64,000 nucleotides of DNA from positions 6,592,001 to 6,656,000 of the forward strand of contig OX345636.1 in NCBI GenBank assembly GCA_947044365.1. Reading direction: 5' to 3'. Positions 11,341 to 24,100 of the stretch are shown here, one piece after another; positions within the stretch are counted from its first letter, which is position 1, and every line of letters begins with the position of its first letter. The DNA comes from Petrosia ficiformis (Eukaryota; Porifera; Demospongiae; Haplosclerida; Petrosiidae). The translations under genes were made by a program, and so were the position numbers. The notes beneath the pieces were generated by a model. That model was not told where the DNA came from. It was given only the letters and a program-made list of their open reading frames with translations, and searched no databases.

Positions 11341-14300
11341 CAACTGTCAAGACCAGTTTCCAGCCCCACCATGTTTGTATACATGGAGCTATCCAATCAA
11401 GAGCTATATGTATACAGTAATTATTACTTAAGAAGACCACCTATAGTTGAATAATCCATGTATAACGTTTTGTGTGTATATGTAGTACATGTTTCATTAA
11501 CATGGAAGTGCATTTGAAAGACAATAAGCAGAAACTTGAGAAGCACTTTGATCGTACTATATATATAAATTATATACACTATATAGGCTGTGGCTATATA
11601 TATACTGGCCAATAATTATTAGTAAAATCCAATACACATGGATGAACATACAGCTCTGAACTTAGAACACCCAATCACATCAATATGTTGAACTTATAGT
11701 CCTGCTCTATGGACCAAAGTGGAAACTCCCAATCCTATATTGAAATGTTGTGTTTACACACATACACAAAAAAGCAAAATGCACAAAAAAAAACAACATT
11801 CAATCCCAGTCCAAGATCAAAAATACAACCTTACACTTATGTAGGATCAAATTATAGCACCCATGTGTGATTCACACCACAAGATTGTGACATAGCTGTC
11901 ATACCATAAGTTGATCCAAGTTATGGTGCAATCAAATCCTGCTGGCAACACCATGCAATTGTATTCAAAATGAGTGTGCATGTAAATTAAATTTAAAACA
12001 CATTCATACGTCAATTGCAGTTTGCAAACACTCTTCTACAAGTAATGTTATACACTGAAATTAAAGACCTATAACATGTTGCAAGATTTAAACAAGTGTA
12101 GTTATAAAGACAGTAAAATCATGCAATTTATATTTCAGATGAAGAAGGCCTCTAAATACATAAGATCCACAATACCTGGAATTTGGACATTTACTATCAT
12201 TATTTAATGCATGCCCAAGTGTATAATTATATACATTACCAAACTGTCATTGTGGAGAATTGTATTATCATGAAGATACTTCAATGAATCTTTAGTAGCA
12301 AATTAGATTCAAGACCTTGAGGATCATTGTGTTGTGATTTTTAAAAGGAATATGACATCCCATATAGTAGATACACTAATTTGTGAGTTTCATGATCTGT
12401 AATTCCATCCATTATAGGCAGGGAAGATTCAAGTAAAATAGTTTAGATGACAATACATCATCTGAAGGAAACACTGCAGTCAGTTCCTTATCAAAGGGAA
12501 ACACTTTATACATACATCTAAATGTGATGGCATATAACCACTACTTACAACACTTTGCAAAAACAATTTAAATCATCTTAAAATGTTACTATTATTATTA
12601 TTCCAATGGTGCATTTGTTCCAGATTACGAAGAAGGGATACCTAATCCTTCTAAAAGTTTTTTAGTGTGGGGATTGTGTTATCCCTACAGATTTCAGTGT
12701 GTGGGTGCTGTTAATCAACCATCTGGGAATCCACTCACGAAATTTCAAAGACTAGTACTATGACCCATCCATTGTCATCATCATGCAGTGACAGAGATAT
12801 ATAAGCCAGAGGACACAACTCAGAAACACACAGCTAAATGGTCTCCTGATAATAGTGAAGGTATAACTATTATTCCTAACACTCTCTTGAAGTACATTAG
12901 ATAAGGAGTTCTTGAGAGAACATCAGTAGTAATAATTTTACTGATGAAGAGAAATTCTCAAAAATATATTTTTTGATATCTCTTTTTCTTGAAATACTTT
13001 AGTAACAATTGGAATCTATGTTTCAAACACTCAAAATATAACATTACCTTCTTGTTCAAAATTCATCTGTTAGTTTCCAGCCCCACCAATTGAAATTTGA
13101 AAGTTATTTTAATGAGGGAGCTATGTCTATCTCACAGCTAGTTGCTAAATATTGAGATATTGTCAGGATCGACTGGATCAGTGGTTATTATCATGATTAA
13201 TTATTATTATTCACTATTATTATTATTATTGTTATTACTCATTATTTTTCATTATCATTATTATCATCAAAATTTTACAACTCAGTATTAAATAATAAAT
13301 ATGTATAAGTTTAAGGAGTCGATTGCCAAGAGTACAAAAAAGTTAGAGTGAAGAAAAATTAGTTGGAGTCGAATAGCTTTTCTTAAAGCCCTGATGTCTT
13401 AGTAGCTGAAGCTTTGGTATCCTTCTCTAAAATAGTAGCTATTACAGTAGTAGGTCGGTAGCTGGGAAACTACTCTTTTCCGCTCTCAAAAAAGGAATTC
13501 ACGCCAGTTTTACGCATGCGCATTCACAATCATCCGCTACGCTTGTACTTGTGCGCGCTCCAGAGCGTAGCACTTTCAGTTTTATAATAAAAAAGGCTGC
13601 AGTTTATTGTCTTCTATTGTACATATACACTATCTATCAAGTCATAATCCTACTTTCACTTCCCTTCATACAGCTTATAAATACACAGAACTGTTGTATT
13701 GAAAGATATATATATACTTAATATGGAACTTCTTTAAAATGTCATTTTCAATTTTTATTGGATTATCATTCACTGTGCATGTGTTGTATATACTATTACG
13801 GGGAATCCAGCCCCACCCATGCATGCAGTGTTGCGCTAATTGCAATTTGCGCTTGCAGCCACAGGCTGGAACTATACAATCACGTGCATGTTTAAAATGC
13901 TGTGTGTTTCTGTTCGATTATGTATTTCTTCGTTTGTGAACAAGATTAGCCAGTAAAGTTATTAATATGGTGAGCTTTTTTTTTGTTCTACTGATCATGA
14001 CAATGTCTCAAATTCATATTGTTTATAATTATACAACAGATACTATAATGTAGACCTGAATCACCTGATCAAAAATATATTTAGGATATAGCATTGCTAA
14101 ATGAAATACCCAACTGCTAGTAAAATTGTACACTTATATATTGTATTATAATAAGACTACACCATATTTAAAAATGATTCAGACTTTTTGTCTCAACAGT
14201 AGCAGTTGTATAACTAAAGACCATTTATATATATAGCTTTTAATCATATGTATGTGTTGCTTGGGCTAATTTATCAATACAATAGACCAGGGTAACATAT
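11341..14300. other. Unassigned AT-rich region with two CCAGCCCCACC words
   Basis: No gene is recognised in these 3 kb. Two copies of TTTCCAGCCCCACC lie at about 11,357-11,370 and 13,074-13,087, and CCAGCCCCACC recurs at 13,807-13,817. A GC-richer patch (TTACGCATGCGCATTCAC, CGCTACGCTTG, GTGCGCGCTCCAGAGCG) at 13,510-13,570 could be a promoter or a transposon edge. TTATTA microsatellite fills 13,200-13,270. Confidence 0.4.
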
Positions 14301-14312
14301 AATCACTGTCAA

Positions 14313-14961
14313 TTACTGATTAGCGTTCAGGAAGCTCTTTTGAATCCTTTGCAAAGCAGTTAAAACCTCTTGTATTTCAGCCTGATAGTAAGTTTCCAAA
14401 TAAGTCCTCAATATAACAATTGGTGGATATGCAACTGCTTCAACATTATACACTAAACCCAGCTACATATAAAATGTTATCAGCTGTTTTAAACAGTTAC
14501 ATATTCGTTCATCGCTACTTATGAAGAGTCATTATTAAAATAATATTCCTATCTCATCACTTAACTATAATCTTTCCCACTATTAATAATCTATTGTATG
14601 TCGTGTGACATAGATACTATTACACTAAAATAATATATACCAAATGAATGTTACATGACCCTCCCTCCCCTAACTGTTGCAGATTTATATACAAGATATA
14701 ATTATGGGCTGGGTGTTTCATGAAACTATTGTCAGTTTACATGTTCAAAGATTTTAACTTTCTTATTTAGAAAGAGGTGTTGTTAGGACAGTTAGTGATG
14801 TAAACTTCATGTTAGAAAGACTGACAGAAGCCACACCTCATCGGATTTCTTACCTTTTTGATAGCTTCTAGTGTGGTAGAGAAAATATTAGTGAATGCTC
14901 GTTCTTGCCACTTCGAAGGAGTGTATACACGCCAAGTATGAAATTCCAAGAGTGTCCAGTT
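14313..14961 (-). CDS. Two 3' exons of an unrecognised minus-strand gene
   Basis: Exon 14,854-14,961 (108 bp) reads NWTLLEFHTWRVYTPSKWQE... and ends LEAIKK before a donor GTAAGAAAT. Exon 14,313-14,381 (69 bp), after acceptor TTACTATCAG, reads AEIQEVLTALQRIQKSFLNA and stops NQ-TAA. Both borders are phase 0 and the join is in frame. The acceptor of the first exon (ACCTCAAG) is weak, and the frame stays open upstream through a CA microsatellite. The 5' part was not found. A possible first exon at 15,331-15,365 does not match in phase. The peptide is amphipathic and helical with no motif I can name. It could be a real small gene or a relic. Confidence 0.4.
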
Positions 14962-14969
14962 CTTGAGGT

Positions 14970-15695
14970 ACAGCAGGGTCACACACACACAGACACACAT
15001 ACAGACATTTTTGCAAACAATTTACAGTAACCTACCCGAAGAGGGAAGGTCAAATGTTCCTATCTCATCACTATAATCTTTCCCACTAGATATGATATTA
15101 TAGAGGAATACTCTTTACATGAGAATGGAGGTATTGTCATTATCATTAACAACAACTGAACTAATATTTATGATCAGTGAGGTGAATAATTATTATAATC
15201 ATAACAGCTGAGATGTTTATATAAGAAATATTTTCATGGCCTGTAGAGCTAAATGTTTTTCCCTATAATAGATTTCCATCTGGTTTAATTATATATGCAT
15301 ATATAATTATATATATATTTATGTTTGTGACTACTTACCGGAGTGTGCGTTGTACATGTATTTGCGTCATTCCAGGGCGGTCAGTCAATTAATAGGTGTG
15401 GCATTTAAAAGAATGCACACTCAAGTTACAAGCCTTCCGTAAGATTGTAAAACTGCTAATAACTGTTATATAAAGCATAAATAGTAGAAGATGATGTAAT
15501 TACACATTCTTCAGGCTAAAGTTTTCATAGTATGCATAAAGATAGCGACACTAGTACATCAGCATTGACTGATTTATAGTCACTGCAAAGCAATCATAGA
15601 GAAACCTTTCCTCAATACCTTCTTGTTTCTGCTTTTTTTTTTAAATTGTTGCATATCTCATGAGTCCTCCATTTATTTCATGAATTCATTTGTGG
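14970..15695. other. Unassigned spacer
   Basis: Contains a CA/GA microsatellite at 14,978-15,005, AT-rich sequence with a TATATATA run at about 15,293-15,318, and nothing that I recognise as coding. Confidence 0.4.
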
Positions 15696-15699
15696 AATA

Positions 15700-15998
15700 T
15701 GTGCAATATATTCAGTGTTATAATTAGCATTATATTCTAAATCACTGTGTGATATGAAGTCAGGTATACCCCATCCATCAGATGCTAATATGTCACCTTG
15801 TCTGACTCTTGTACGTTATTTTAATGGTGCATTGTAATGATCGATAGTCTTCTTCACATATCCCTTATCCTCCTTCCAATTGAGTAGCTGAATATTAATC
15901 TCACTATTGAAAGGCCATTTTAAGATGTCGTCATTTGGACCTTCCATGAGCCTCACACTAAGACTTACATGTGTTACCTGTACCAGTACTGTAACCAT
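15700..15998 (-). pseudogene. Truncated TRAF-type MATH exon with a premature stop
   Basis: The minus strand reads THVSLSVRLMEGPNDDILKW, then PFNSEINIQLLNWKEDKGYV, which is the core of the MATH modules in the neighbouring gene. A TAA then occurs after NAPLK where the intact module at 22.1 kb has a Tyr codon (TAT). After it the frame continues with the family's GWGIPDFISHSDLEYNANYN. The N-terminal third (the FYT..GYKLQL part) is missing because the ~45-bp satellite begins at about 15,990. The C-terminal strand (LCFKVSKV) is also lost. It lies 1.65 kb beyond the stop codon of the main gene and is best read as a dead sixth module or the tail of an older tandem copy. Confidence 0.75.
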
Positions 15999-16140
15999 AC
16001 ATCAGACACTAGGTACCTAATATGAGAAGTCCCTAGTAACCATATATTAGACACTAGGTACCTAATATGAAAAGTCCCTAGCAACCATATGTTAGACACT
16101 AGGTACCTAATATGAAAAGTCCCTAGCAACCATATGTTAG
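15990..16140. repeat. Short satellite array, ~45-bp unit
   Basis: About three to four units of ATGTTAGACACTAGGTACCT followed by AATATGAAAAGTCCCTAGCA. The same satellite forms a larger array at 61,800-62,400. In both places it forms the left border of the same duplicated segment. Confidence 0.9.
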
Positions 16141-17741
16141 ACACTACATAACTAGGTAACTATATCAATATATTCCAACATGAATAGTCACTAGCAACCA
16201 TGCAGTGTAATGATCTATCTACATTTCTTGTCACTGTCAATAATTAACATGATAAGTCCTTAGCAACCATATATCAATCGTTATACATGTATAAGGTAAC
16301 TAACATGAAAGGGTCTTAGCGACCATATAATATTATTATATCTACATGTACATGTATGTTATGTTATGTTATGCTAATTAAAGCTAAAGTGATATCTGGG
16401 ATAAAGGTATTTATTACAGATGAGTTTAATGGGAAATATTAACATTTAAACTTCAAATGTAAAATTTATGCTTCAGGAGACAACAAGGTATGTGCTATGG
16501 CAAGAAGAGAGTTTATGAATGGGTGTGTTCTTCTATGGAATCGGACATACATGTGTAACCTGAACTAGAAGATGATGAAGAAATAATGGCACAGGTACAG
16601 TACATGTATACATTGTAGTTTTTCAGCTAGTTGCATGTGATCGAAATTGAGATATTACTTTTGAGCTATACAATAGGAAATGAATTACTTGAGAAATCTT
16701 TTAGGATTGTGCTTTTTATGGATTTTGATCCATACCACGAAATATAATATCCTTGATATTTAGTCACATGATTACATGTTAATAGTCATGTCTATAAACT
16801 ACAAATACACTTTGTCACAGACAATCACTAAATTTTGCTATATTGAAAATATTCCACTACACAGTCCTATTGTTAGTAAGGTATTGAAATTATGTTAATA
16901 ATTACAATTATTAGAAACAATTTTCATTGAGTTCTATATGTTAGGTGTGGGCAGATTGATACTAAAATACTCGATATCTACGGTACTTATAGTTTTCCAA
17001 CATTATCGATACTCTTTCTTCTGTATTGGTCATTTACGATACCATATTACATGTCCTGTTTTGCTACTGCATATGCATAAACTCACATAATGTTTCACAG
17101 TGCTTCCACATATTTAAATGAATTTGTATAAAATTAGATGTTTATCTAACCACATTCATTATGTACATGTGCATTATCAAGTATCAATATTAGACCATTG
17201 ATACTGATTCCCAAACTACTCAGTATTGTATCAAAGTGAAAATTATTGGTATCACCCACCACTACTATATGTACATGTACTGTGTTTAATAGTATTATGT
17301 AGTCTCATTACAATACATCATGTGAATTAGATATTAGGTGACTACTTATGACTAATTGTGTCCACTACATGACTTCCCTAGTTAATATTGTGTAGATATA
17401 CTCATTCATAATTATGATCATGTGACTCATTATAATTCATGTTATTAATTAGTGTTAATATTATATTTTAATCAAACAACTATAAAATAGTACAATGAAT
17501 AACTAATAAAATTATAATAATAATTATAGATAGTGTTTTTATTAGATGTACAATCACTTTATATAATTATAAGAAACAACTCTAAAATATAATATAATTA
17601 TAACATTATAAATTATTGAGTAACTATTAAATATAATAGTGTTTATTAGGAATACACAATAACTTTAGATACTACAAAACACAATACATCATTATTAATA
17701 TATTCAGTGTTATTAGTAATATTATAATATAAATCACTGTG
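16140..17741. repeat. Segmental duplication, left copy
   Basis: From CATAACTAGGTAACTATAT onward the sequence matches 62,398-64,000 in direct orientation with few substitutions and small indels. The offset is 46,240 at 16,381 and 46,259 at 17,641. The copy includes the intergenic sequence and the last codons of the MATH gene. It has no coding content of its own before 17,646. Confidence 0.95.
17642..17647 (-). promoter_or_regulatory. AATAAA poly(A) signal overlapping the stop codon
   Basis: On the minus strand the terminal codons read TCC TAA and the next bases complete AATAAA, so the signal overlaps the stop by two bases. A second AATAAA lies about 100 bases further at 17,538-17,543. The first would give an extremely short 3' untranslated region. 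Which is used cannot be told from sequence. Confidence 0.45.
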
Positions 17742-18166
17742 TGATATGAACTGTCCATAACCCAATCCACTAGGAGCTGTGTCTCCTTCCATTACTTTCT
17801 TACGATTCTTTATATCAGTATTATCATTGAAGGGAATAGTCTTCTCCACATGTCCCTTATCCTCCCTCCAATTAAGTAATCGAATAGTGATATCACACTT
17901 GAAGGGCCATGTTAATATATCATCATTTTCACCCATCACGAGGTATACAAACACAGAAACATGTGTACCTTTTCCACTACCATCACCATTAGCATCTACT
18001 CTTAACTTTAGCTTGTATTCATCAGGTCCAGTATAGAATGGGGTACTCCACCATTGATCACTAACTCTTTTATGCTCAGAGAAGTTATGCATGGATAGTG
18101 TACATGGAGGGAGGAGATAGGGAGATTCAGTTCCTGAAGTAATATACCAACTTGGTACTTCGGGAC
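17646..18166 (-). CDS. MATH module 5, terminal exon
   Basis: Acceptor TTATTAG then GT CCC GAA (phase 1), 173 codons, stop TAA. The linker GPEVPSWYITSG leads into MHNFSEHKRVSDQWWSTPFY, then YKLKLRVDANG, GKGTHVSVFV, WPFKCDITIRLLNWREDKGH and the closing strand NDVLCFVVSKVIVYS. These are the conserved blocks of a TRAF-type MATH beta-sandwich, and the length is complete. It is the only module that ends in a stop instead of a splice donor. The start MPLSS... seen upstream in the open frame lies in the intron and is not used. Confidence 0.8.
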
Positions 18167-21100
18167 CTAATAAATAATAATAATTAATTATAATAATTCT
18201 AATTATAAGTATTTCATTTCCAGTAACAGACAGTGATGATAATGGCAATAGTGCATGTTGTAATAATTATTATTATGATGTTAATGTCAATATTACATGT
18301 TGTTTATACTGTATTTACAAGTTATATTACATGTTTACAAGACTCATGTAGTGTTTCTATATTAATATAATATCAAGTATTATCACTAATATAATAATGT
18401 AAACATGTTATTATAATGTGATGAGTACTAAACTATAATATATCACATTATGATATTTCATGTTCTTTATACTAGGAACTAGATAATTATGATGTATATA
18501 TCACAAGATGATATAAATATATTATTATATTTTATATCATCTAGTGTTATATCATGAATGAATCATACTTTTGATACTTTTAGTGTCTGGATATTCATAT
18601 TTATAATGTAAAGTAATGTATTACCTCATTATATTGATTTAAGTAACTACTAACTAACAGACTTAGTGTTTATATTATCTGTTCAGTACTATACAAGATA
18701 AGAAATATGAACACAATCATCATCTATCATCATTTTATTGATTTGACTAGTTCAGTTTATGTGCAGATATAAAATGAATATCCTAACATTAAAAATCCAT
18801 TCAGATATATAGTAATTAAATGAATATTCAGATAGAATGGATATTCATTCCAGTCCTAGTACATAGTCATATAGAATATTAATATCATTATGATAGAAGG
18901 ACAAAGGTTGGTTGTGTTCAAATACAAATGTTCATCATAGTGTGGTTGTATTGAATGAGATTATTAACACAAAACACGTGATCCATCTTACAACTGATAG
19001 TTCTGTATATTAATAAACACTGAGTGTAGTATAAATATATTTCAATCAGTTCAGTGAATAGTGAAGAGTACATTTCACTGAATATAAATGTAATTATACA
19101 CATGTAATGATAAATCATTCATATTAGTATAGTAACATATTATAATCAAAACTAAACCTATTAAATTATATTAATGATTATAATAATTACATAATGTGAT
19201 GATCATAATCATAACCAGTATTCTTATTATTAAATCACTACATGTCTTGTAATATACTATAGTATAAAACTATTATATATGAAGTTATCACATTATTCAT
19301 TAGCTAACTGTAAACTACAAGACAATGTATAAACATGACTATGAATATAATTATGATGTAATTATCATTTGTTATCACTATAGATATCTGTCTCCTGATT
19401 TTATAAGGAACATACTTCAGGGAAATACTACCTGGTACCTGGATCAAAATGGTTGCTCATATCAGAGGAAATTGTAGGTATGGTTCATATAATATATACA
19501 TGTACTATGGATGATGATGTCATACTAAATTACGTGCTTCTAAAATATAAATTAAGTAGTACTGCTACAGCAATAAAAGCAATGGTGAGAAGATATAGCT
19601 CCTGAAAGATGAAGCCTTGTTTTTTAAATACTGAATCTAACAATTCTTGTCATGACTTTGCTGCACAAATTGCCAGTAGCCTACCATGTTAATGAGACTA
19701 ATACATTTGTAAGGTAACAGATGATGTTATTTTCCTGCTACACAGACTATTAATGTGTCTATCCAGGTTCATTTAACAGTCAGTTATAACAGATTTCATA
19801 ACTCATAATGTCTGAATGAGTTATGAGTAGATATCTAATGAATCTTAATAGTCATGATGAATATATTATACATGTAATAAAAATAATTGTGAATGCCAAC
19901 ATTTATATCCACAACAATATTGACATAGGATAAGATATACTATGTTGTCATAGCAACATAATTGATTTTGTAGGAGTTATATCACTCCTGTTTGCAGATA
20001 TATAACTAGGACTATGTATACATGTAGATAATAATAATTTATACATGTCTATATTATGTATTTCATACCAGAAGCTCATGAAAGGGAATGACTCCCACAC
20101 AAATTATAGTAATTACACAAGTGATGTTTCTTATCCTAGTATCAAGTTTAGGTTACATATTCCTATTATAATTCAGAACTAGATATCATGTATAATATAC
20201 TATGTCTATAGTGACTACCTGTGCATGTGGTATACATGTGTTTTATACATTTTGTATGTATCTATTAGTTAAAATAAGACATGCTAAATTCTATCAAATC
20301 AAATTTCAAAGTGTGTATGTATTTATCTTAAGTTCAGTACAATCATCTGTGTCTCATTATATTTGTATGGAAATCCTGTTGATGAGCTTCTGTGTGTTAC
20401 TATACACATGTGTACTTTATAATCAATAGTATGTGGTTAGTTATATCTTGTGTTAGGGATATATGTACATGTAATAATCATAATCTTCTCCTATCTTGAT
20501 CACTGTGTGGTAATGATTCACTATATCTATAGTCCTGGTAACAGGATCAATTGAAATATATGATTTTTCTAGAATTGATAATTGAATTTGGTCATTCCAA
20601 TCAAACTTATAATCACACCTAAGCTCATAAAGGAATCATACATACATCTTGATAGCTAGTCGAGGTGGACTATGACTGAAATGATTTAATTGCAAACATT
20701 CCTGTCTTATTGCCTGGACTATAGACACAGTGGTTTGATTTTACATGTACATGTACATTGTATGACATGAGTGTATGGGAATGAGACTGTAATAATACAT
20801 GTACGTATGTCATATGAACAGATGTTGTATATTGTCAGTATATTAATACTCTTATCTACAAGTACATGTAACTTGTGATATTTACTAGTAACATAATTAT
20901 AAAGTCTATAAAGACACATTAGTTTACTAAATCATATACATGTATATACTCAGGAGCGCATGAACCCCTCCGAAGGTGGGGAAGGAGCGTACAACTGCAA
21001 ACACTAAGCAAACAAGATGGAGGCGCTATGTGGCTGACAATACACAAAATTAAATCACATTGGTAGTTAGGAATTAGATAAGCTTTTTGGGTTCATTGTT

Positions 21101-24100
21101 AATTATAAATGAAATGGGAATGTACAGACCAGAAGTAGACAAAACAGGAGTAGATAGAACACAACAAGTCAATATCAAGTATAATAGATAATGAGTATGT
21201 GTTTAATTAATCACATGATGTATATAACAATTATGTGTAAGAAACAAAATGGTTTGTGTAATTTGTGTTGATACAATTTATATTACATAAAGTGTGTGTA
21301 TTAAATATAAAACAATGAATCATGTCAAATATGTAAATATCAACTTGTAAATTTCATGTTCTTCTCTTATAATTATAATTATCACTAATTACAATCCAAT
21401 TATCTGTACATCACTAATTATAATATTATAAATCTCTTCCTGATGTTACATGTAATCATAATATTGTCCTGATTCATGTACTCCTGTTTCATATAATCAC
21501 ATTTCATCTACTAATTAATTTCCATTTATAAATTATATATGAGTCTGGTTGAGTTATTATGTGTACAAGACAGTATCTAGAGACATGTATCTGTATCCCA
21601 GCTGATACACAAGGTTTAGAGAGGATTAAAGTTTGTGAGATTATTATGATTATAATTATATTAAAATTAATGATAATACATGAATTACAAGTAGATGAAA
21701 TGTGAGTAGACAAAACAGGAGTAGATGAACCTGTTCTAAATAGTAATCATGAGAGGTGACATTATTAGTAAACTTATTATAATATCAGTTACATAACATA
21801 ATAATAATTGATAGAGATAACAGCTGATAATGATTACTGATCCAATTATCAATACTTCACTAATTCAATATTATTATCAAACATGTGATGTACTAGTTAT
21901 GTAATTTTAATAATGTGTGTAATAATATCATGTTACTACAAAGGGTCTATATGTATACATGTATGTAATGTTATATAATATACAATATGTTTTATTACCT
22001 GTATGTATGATAACTTTAGACACTCTGAAACATAGTGTGTCGTTATGAAGGTATTCTGTGTTGTTATCAGCATTGTAGGGTAGATTAGAGTGTGGGATGA
22101 ATTCTCCAATAGTCGTTGACTGTGGTATTTGTCCATCAACTTGTTTTGTACGATATTCTATTGGTGCATCGTAATGGTTGATGATCATCTCCACATGTCC
22201 CTTATCCTCCCTCCAGTTCAACAATTGAATAGTAATTTCACTATTCAATGGCCAGTTCAAAGTCTCATCATACTCCCCTTTCATGAGACGTAAACCTACA
22301 CTTAGGTGTGTATCTTTACCAGAACCCCATCCATTAGCAGTAATACATAGTTGTAATTTATATCCATTTGTTGTAGAGTAAAAAGGTACACTAAGCCACT
22401 GGTCACCAACTCTCTTGTGTTCATTGTAGTTGTACATTGTAATTACATATGGAGGGAGGAGGTGTGTGGACTGAGTCTCAGGAGGGATATACCAGGTTGG
22501 TATATCAGTACCTATGATAATAAATATAATAGTTAATACATAAAATTAATTTACATAATTATAATATCTTCATGAGGTATAGTAACTATACTATTATTAG
22601 TAATGTGTAAATATATTTGAATAGTATATCATGAAAAGAAATGGTCACAATATAACTGATCAGGAATGTATAATTATAATATGTGAGTGTTGTATATAAT
22701 AGATATGTTTAATATACTATACTTTTATGTATAGTTTAATAACTAGCATAACAATAATTATTAATATACTAGTTAATTACAATTATAGTATGTGGATATT
22801 GTATGTAATTGTTATATCATACATGATGTTATCAGAGATGTAGAAAGAAAGAAAGAAAGAAAGAAAGGCACCTGAGGCAATGGAAAAATGAAAAACATGT
22901 ACCTACATGTATGATCTCCACATGTAATATATTGTTATTGATTGTATGGTGTCATCACAGTATCAATATATTACATGTATACATGTGGAGGTATGCTACA
23001 TGTACATGTTATAATAATTATTATAATAATGTTATATAGTATGTGGTGTTGTTTATAATAGATATGTACAATACTACATGTTATAGTAATTAATATATCC
23101 TGATACGGCAAAACATCAAAGTAAACCACAGGTTTATAAATCAGATATACATGTAGCATCTTGTGGTCAGATATAAAACCTGCCGTCGAAACAGACTACA
23201 AAAAAAACAACGCTTACCTTCTCCAAAGTGCTGACAAAAAGGTAGGAGAAATATATTAATTATAACACGCCTACTTGTGCTATATGAGATTTATAATCAA
23301 CTCGCCCTAGGGCCTACAGCCCGAGGGCTCGTTGATTATAAATCTCATATAGCACTCGTAGCGTATTATAACGTATACTTATAACAATGTTATATAGTAT
23401 GTGATGTTGTTTATAATAGATATGTACAATACTACATGTTATAATAATTATTATAATAATGTTATATAGTATGTGGTGTTGTTTATAATAGATATGTACA
23501 ATACTACATGTTATAATAATTATTATAATAATGTTATATAGTATGTGGTGTTGTTTATAATAGATATGTACAATACTACATGTTATAATAATTATTATAA
23601 TAATGTTATATAGTATGTGGTGTTGTTTATAATAGATATGTACAATACTACATGTTATAATAATTATTATAATAATGTTATATAGTATGTGGTGTTGTTT
23701 ATAATAGATATGTACAATACTACATGTTATAATAATTATTATAATAATGTTGTATAGTATGTGGTGTTGTTTATAACAGATATGTACAATACTACATGTT
23801 ATATTAATTATTATAATAATGTTATATAGTATGTGGTGTTGTGTATAATAGATATATAATATTCTACATGTCATGTATAATTATAATTAAACAATACTCA
23901 CATATTTACGTTTAGTAAATAACAACTATTGCTCTACCTAAATTCCAAATTTAGTTAGTTTCCTGTTCAAAATGACTAGTAATGAACATTTAAATGTAAG
24001 CATTTGACCAAATTATTATTTGACAAATAACTGATTTTCATATCCATAAGTCACATATGAGTGTTGTTTGTAATAGTTATATAATACATGTACCTACAAG

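Larger units (their letters stand above)
22512..23379. other. Repeat-filled 5' part of the intron between MATH modules 3 and 4
   Basis: Holds a SINE tail fragment (22,829-22,905), an inverted-repeat element (22,895-23,012), one diverged 72-bp unit (about 23,010-23,095) and a foldback insertion (23,105-23,375). No exon is seen. Confidence 0.6.

Noticed and set aside
15331..15365. First exon (MTQIHVQRTLR) for the gene at 14.3-15.0 kb
   Set aside because: The donor is good (CCG/GTAAGTAG) but leaves phase 2, which does not match the phase-0 acceptor at 14,961.
17779..18036. Plus-strand frame opposite MATH module 5
   Set aside because: Antisense shadow of a well-supported exon. The same holds for 36,043-36,300 opposite MATH 2 and 41,225-41,815 opposite the large exon.
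17646..18248. Using the ATG at 18,246-18,248 as a gene start for MATH 5
   Set aside because: Sequence before 18,166 is intron-like, and a consensus acceptor with the family linker GPEVPSWY follows. The other modules show the same splice position.
23314..23874. 186-codon minus-strand open frame
   Set aside because: It is the translation of a 72-bp tandem repeat, whose length keeps the frame open. Low complexity, no start context, no splice or motif support.
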